Shown here: piece after piece, positions 11,201 through 17,500 of the stretch
Layout: each line of letters begins with the position of its first letter
Numbering within the stretch: position 1 is the stretch's first letter
Assembly (NCBI RefSeq): GCF_000611645.1
Contig: NW_014012888.1
Span: forward strand, 2,038 to 21,373
DNA from: Monoraphidium neglectum
Taxonomy: Eukaryota > Chlorophyta > Chlorophyceae > Sphaeropleales > Selenastraceae
Direction of reading: 5' to 3'
DNA length: 19,336 bases
Made by a program: the position numbers and the translations under genes
Notes under the pieces: model-generated
What the model saw: only the letters and a program-made list of their open reading frames with translations
The model's database searches: none
What the model was told of the DNA's origin: nothing

Positions 11201-14200
11201 GCCCATGAGGCGCACGCTCACAGCCGCAGACGTCCCAGCGCCGCGCGAGTCCAGGGTGCTGACGGTCAGCTTGTACCTGAGGTGAGGAGGAGGCGGACGT
11301 TCATGCCCAGGCGGATGGTTGCCGCCATGCAGGACGTCGGGGGCAAGCACACGCGCAGGACGCTCAGGCGGCCTCAGGTGACATCATGCACATTGCCACC
11401 AGTGCTGCGCCATGCAAACCTCCCAGCGTACAATGTGCTCACTTGTAGCTGCTGGGTGCAGGCGGCACGTAGCTGCTCAGTGATGCGTCAAGGGGCTGGA
11501 GCTGCACAGAAGCCGGCGACACGGCGTCATCGCGGCGACAGGGCGAGGTGCTGCGCTGTGACGACTCCAGGCCACGAGAGCGCGGACTGGGCGGCGCCTG
11601 GCAATTGGAGGTTGCAAGCACAGAGGTGCAGTCTTCAATAAAAGCAGCATGACAAAAGGCCAGGTGGGGAGCTGGCAAGCCGACATGTAGAACCACTCCA
11701 CCATGATGCACGCACCGGGCTCGGCAGCACCCACTCACCCGCCGCAGCAGGTCAGTGGGGCCCTCAGCATTAAACCCGACCTCGGGCCACAGCCTGGCAG
11801 GCGCCGCCTGCTCAGCAGACGTCGGCCCCTCATCAGCAGCACGGCCGTGCGGCTGCGGATGGGACGGCCTGCATGGCGACTCCGACTGGGCTGCCTCTGT
11901 GTCCTGCAGGGGCTTGGACGCCAGCGCGTGGAAAGGCGACAGCGGCTGCCGCGACGGCACCGCCTGTGATGGCAGTGGCGACTCTGACAGTGACCGGGAG
12001 CCCGACTGTGTGCGCAGCGGCGGCGTCTGCCACGGCGATGGTGATGGCTTGCCCCGCGCCGTCAAGACATGCTGCGGCGATGGCGCCTGCTCCAAGGAGC
12101 ACCCCCTTGGCGACCGCTGCTGCACGAATGTTTGCTCCTCCAGCGTATGATGCTGCTCCAGCAGCTGCTGTAGCTCTGCAGAACGCTGCGCTTGCCAGGC
12201 AGCCGAGCGCGGCAGGCCGCTGTCCGCCCCGCCTGGTGTGAGCGTGACCCAGGTCTGTCCGTCCTCCTCATCAGTGGCCAGCCACCTGTTGGCCGGGAGC
12301 TTGATGCAGGGCGCCCCGGGACGGAACACGATCACCTCATGGAGGTGCCAGGCGGCGTCGTGGCCGTTGTTATCATGGCCGATGCGCACAGCGCGTAGCT
12401 CGCCCACAGCCGCCACCACCTCAAACTCGTCCACGCCACCTGGGGTTTCAAGGTGGGTTTTGTAGTGGAAGAGTCGGGAGTTAGGGGCCGAGAATTCAGA
12501 GCAATATCAGGGGTGCCATGGGCATGCTCGGGCGTGCCTGGGCAGTGCTGACCCGGGGGGATGCCCCTTCCGGGGTCCCGCCATCAGCGCACACCAGCGA
12601 GGCCGAGGCGCCGTGCGTGCAGAGTCGCCAGGTGATGCCACAACCCCAGCTTACCTCTTCTGAAGCAGCGACCGTCATTGCTGAGGGGGTGGGGCCCGCT
12701 GCTGCCAGCGGTGCCCACCAGTACCACTGCCACCGCTGCGTCCGTCCCAGCACCCTTGCAGTCCGATGTTTTGACCGTCACCTTAACGGGGGTTTCGCGG
12801 GCAGGGGCAGCAGGTAAGGGGTGGGGCGATGAGAGGTAAGGTAGGACCGAACGAGGTCAGCATTGGCAGAGCGCCTGGCACCAGCCCAAGGGTTTGGAAG
12901 TTACAAGTGTGTGGCCAAGCAGTGCTGATCGGGCTGTCCGATGCACCAACACCGGTGGTGCATCCTGACTCCCCTTCCGCCCTTCCGCTTGCCGCGTTGA
13001 GAGGGAACCTGCCATGTCCCCCTTCTCAACCCCTCACCCTGTAGCACTCGTGTCCCACGGCACGTAGCCCATTCAGGCCTGACAACCCCATCAGGCCGTG
13101 CCCCGCTCCAGCAGGCACCTTGCCCCTCCCCAGCATGCGAGCTGTCTGGCCGTCGCCCTCGTCACGTGCAAACCACATCCCTGCGTTGCCAGTGTCAAAG
13201 TGGCATAGGGCGCGGCTTGCATACTCGGTCACGGGCGCCGTCACTACCATGCAGCCATGCATCACTGGACAACACGCTGTGCAACAAAAAGCTCTTGTCA
13301 AAAACCACACGCCACCCACCGCAAGGAAATGTGGCGGGAGGGTCCCCTGAGCCCCGCTTGACGGCTGTGGCTCCAGCCAAGTGCCAGCGCGGTCGCGCGC
13401 CACAGCCGTCGTGGCCAATGCGCAGCCGCAGCAGTGGCCCCAGGTCCTGTCGGGCAACATGGGCGGGTTTGCAGACCATTGGAGTGCGCCATATTATCAA
13501 GCGCCGAGCTGATGTCTTGATGAGACGATGTGCAAGCCTGTGCATACTGTCGCAGCAGGTTCCTGATTGCAATTCTCATCGCCTCCATTGCCAGCTGCAT
13601 CCCAGTACCTTTGGCGCCCACACCACAAAGGTGTCCAGCCGGCCGCGAGCAAAGTTGTCTGGGTGGTTGTCCAGTGCCAGCTCACCGCTGTCCCCCTGGG
13701 TGCCGAACAGTACCGCAAAGACACCACAGTCCGTGGCGGCGCCCCTGGTACAAAAGGGCAGCAATAAGGTCGCAACACAATTCACTTATTGAGACGAGCA
13801 AGCTGCACTGCACAACTGGAGCCCCGCAGACGAGGTCGTGGCGGCCAAAACCCGGATCTGCAAGGCCCCAGCATCAGCCTGCTGCACAGGCGCGTCGCGT
13901 ATCTGAATCAAATGCCCGACGCCTTGACTGGCCTCTCAAGCCCCCCGTTGCCCCCCTCCAAAAGAGACTACTTGGCCCCCTCCCCGCACCTCATGTCGCT
14001 GGTGAGAGTCGAGATCTCATATGCCACGCGGCCTTCAACACCGCTGTGCCCAGCGGCGCTGCTCGCCACATGCCCTGCTGCTGCGTTCATGCTGAGACCT
14101 CGCTGGCCCATCCCTGCATCATCACCCACAGGCAAGGGATCCTCGGAGGCCACCGGCACAGCAATGGCGGTGGAGCCGATACCAACTGTCTGTGACTCCG

Positions 14201-14551
14201 CAAGTGCTGAGGCCCAAGCTGTGACGCTGCTGAGATCTGCAGATCGCGCGCTTTGCGCTACCGCACAGGCCTTGGATGCTGCCTCTGCTGCCTCTGCTGC
14301 GGCTGTTGCGACAGCCGCGGCTGCCACAGCCGTGGCGGCGGCAGAAGTTGCCTGCGACACATCCCTGATTTGCTGCCCTTGCTGCTGCTGGTGCTGGTGA
14401 TGCTGCTGCTGCTGTGGTTGTTGGTCCTTTCCAGGGGGCTGCTGCTGCTGCTGCTGCTGCTGCTCCTGCTGCTGCTGCTGCTGCTGTTGCCGCGCATGCT
14501 CTGGGGTTGTGGACATTTTCAGCTGCTCATGGGGCCGCTCGGGTATTATGC

Positions 14552-14595
<44 letters not shown>

Positions 14596-17500
14596 TGCTG
14601 CTGGTGTGGCTGCTGCTGCTGGTGGTCCCGCGGCTGCTGCTGCTGCTGGTGCGGCTGCTGCTGGTGCAATGGCCGCTGCAGAGTCGTTGGGGCAGGCTGG
14701 ACCTCCGCCTGCACCCCTATGGGACATGGCGGCTTGTCCTGCCCCAGCCGCTCCTCCTGCCGCCGCTGCCATTCTTGGATCAGAGAGGCCGCGGGACGTG
14801 GCGAGCGCAGTGTCCTCAATTCTGTGCCGCTGCCCGGCAGCTTGGTATCATCTTTGCCGCCGTTATTGACACCATTGCCGCCCTCGCCCATGCTGCCACC
14901 CTGCAGGTCTTCATCGCCGTCCACCACATATGCCTGCGGTTGAGGCGACGCCCCCCTTGGGCGAGAACCTTCGTCCTGAAGCTGCTGCGCGTCATGCACC
15001 ACACGCCACTGCAAGGGAGGGGGCGGGCCATCAAACGTTTACACATGACGCAATTGCCAGCGATGGCAAAGGGAAAGCTTAGGGGCCTATGGTATGCTGA
15101 TGGGTGGTGCTGCGCTGCTGTGAACCTGGACATTCGGCTCTGCCAGCACGTTGCGTGTCCTCACCTGGAACAACGCCCTGTCGCGGTCGCCAGTGCTGAC
15201 CAGCCACTTGTTGCAAGGCGAGAAGCGCAGTGCGCTGATGCCTTCTGAGTGTCCGCAGTGCTCCCTACATGGTGGTGATGCGAAGTCGCTTGCAGAAGCT
15301 GCGGTTGTGCGACACACGCTGGGGATGCGAGTGACTGGGCATCAAGCAGAACGACGGGCCGCGGATCTTGCTGCAAGCACCCGCCGCAAAATAATGGCCA
15401 CCAATACTATGCCTGCACGACTGTGCGCCTTCTCACCTGCAGGGTGCGTCATTCACAACGCATGGGTGGCTGAAGAGCCTCACGATGCCGTCACGCGACC
15501 CCGTGGCCACCACATGGCCGTCTGACGCTGACAGGGGCCCGGCTCCGCTCAACGTGTCAACCTCGTTGGACCTGGGTCGGTTGTTTGGAGAGGACATTTG
15601 CAGGATGCAACGAGCCATGCAGCTGATTGTTTAACTAGGTCCTACCAACCCGATATGCCGGTTGTCGTGTTCACTTTCCTCAGGCCCAAAGGGCATACCA
15701 AAGCTGCAGAGGCATCAGGCAGGCTCAACGCCCAGCAGTGTGCAGCGGGCCCTGCCCCTCCTAGTGCCACCCACTACTTGGTCTGGGGGTTGAAAGGTTT
15801 GCAGCCTGTATAATCCTCAATCCTGCAACCCAACTCCGACCCCTAATCTAATTTGATGCCACCCACCTGTCCACTGCAATGATGTCACCATCATCGGCCC
15901 CTTTCCGCCATATGCCCATCACACCAAACCCCAGGATGCTGCTGTGGGTGGCCCAGGGGATGTTGCGCGTGTTGCGCTGCACCTGCAATTTGGGGGTGGT
16001 GACAATGATTCATGTTAATTTGCCGCACAAGGGTCGGTGTCAAACGGCCTGCATGCAATGGGTCGGCCAGCGCACGTTGCACTCTCTGTTGATGGGCAAC
16101 TCACCCTCCTTCCCGTGGCTGCGTCCACGGCCACGAGGTCAAAGCTGTCGCCGCCTGACAGCACCAGAGTCCCGTCACATGACCAGTCCAGCGTGCGCAC
16201 AGCACAGCCTCCAGGGTGGTGGTCACGGCACGTGAACGCCATGCTGTACACCCTGATTGGCAGCAAAACCAGGGGGTGTGGAGGCGTGAGGGCGGGGGGG
16301 GGGTGCTTCGGAGGAAGAAATTTTGAAACTCGGGGCTGAAGACGCTGCGCAATAACCTCGATGGTTACGGCTGGTAAGAATGTTGCACAACATAGCAGCC
16401 CATCCTCTGCGTTAATCAACCTCAGGCCTGTGCCTGACTCACCCCCCATCGACACTGTAGACAGTCATGCTGCCATCTGCAGATCCCGCGGCCAGGCGCT
16501 CCCCGCCTGGTGAGAACGCAAGGGACTCGACACCCTTCGGGCCCTGGGTATTCGGGACAAGGGACAGGTGCAGGACAAGGTGACGGATGATGGGCTCGAG
16601 TAAGACTTTGCAAACATTGTATGGAAGAGGGCTGCGGCTGCTTTCGCGCGGCCGTCGCCATCACCACCTCTCGGTGACCAACCACAATGCGAACGTACCC
16701 CCAACCTGTCAGCCCCCTTTCTTCCCAACTCTGTAAGCCAGGGCAAACCTGATCCAGCTCTGCCACAACGGTGGACAGCTCATTGGCAGCCAGCACTCTC
16801 ACGATGCCCGTGGTGGTGCCCACAGCCAGGTGATTGCCATCCGGGGAGAAGGCCAGGCAGTGTGCTGGAACGCCGATGGTCACCTTGGCCTGGGGATATT
16901 TGAGCAATGCGTGTCAGAACAGGCTTGTACTTGAAGGTATCCCCCGGTTCATGACTAAGCTGCTAAGCACCCTCTTTGTAACCACCGTGGTGGGTCACTC
17001 ACAATAAGACCGTGGCGGCGCGCATGCCAGATGTAGATGTTGGGGCTCTCGCAGGCCGTGGCAAACTTGTAGGGTCGCGCAGGATTCCAGGCAACACAGA
17101 ATGCATCGCCCTGAGATGTTGGTGTGTAGCGCTGTTTGCAGTGATCTCGCCTGACACCGTGCAGGGGATAGAACTCGGCAAAGATAACTTCTTCGGGCAC
17201 ATGGCAGGCGGGCTGCGAAAGTCATCAGAACCCAAACAGCCAGGACCATATGCCACGCGCATTCCAGGGCTGGCATGCAGCTGCAAGCCTCCCACCATGT
17301 GGCCTTGGATCAGGGGCTGCGGCAGCAGGCTTGTCGCCTCGGTCCGTGCTCGCTGCTGGCTCCTGGGCCGCGGCGCCGGCGTCGCCAACGATTCCATCAC
17401 CGCAGCCCAGGCACCTCCGCTGGTGACATCCTCGCCAGAGCTGCTGAATCTGTCCGCCGTGCCACCGCCACTCGTGCTGCCAGCCACCAGCCGCGGCGAG

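Noticed and set aside
11277..11365. A longer exon 20 starting at 11362 (RPARVLAP...).
   Set aside because: It would require a phase-0 end of exon 19, but the GTGAGC donor leaves phase 2, which fits the acceptor at 11276 and gives SSYKYKLTV.
13195..13572. Continuous reading of PLAT 1 from 13446 through 13195 without an intron.
   Set aside because: It loses the closing HFDTGNAGMWFARDEGDG strand, which returns in phase only with the GTGGGT donor at 13319 and the acceptor at 13243.
1982..14030. The PLAT array as part of a lipoxygenase or polycystin channel.
   Set aside because: No lipoxygenase catalytic region and no membrane segments were seen; the array is only PLAT domains and linkers.
14253..15248. 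Plus-strand 331-codon open frame rich in Leu.
   Set aside because: It is the antisense of the CAG tract and exon 13; the Leu runs are CTG repeats. The minus strand carries recognisable domains in the same place.
16294..16303. G run, with a similar C run at 9943-9953.
   Set aside because: Homopolymers in introns; no coding or structural pattern beyond base composition.
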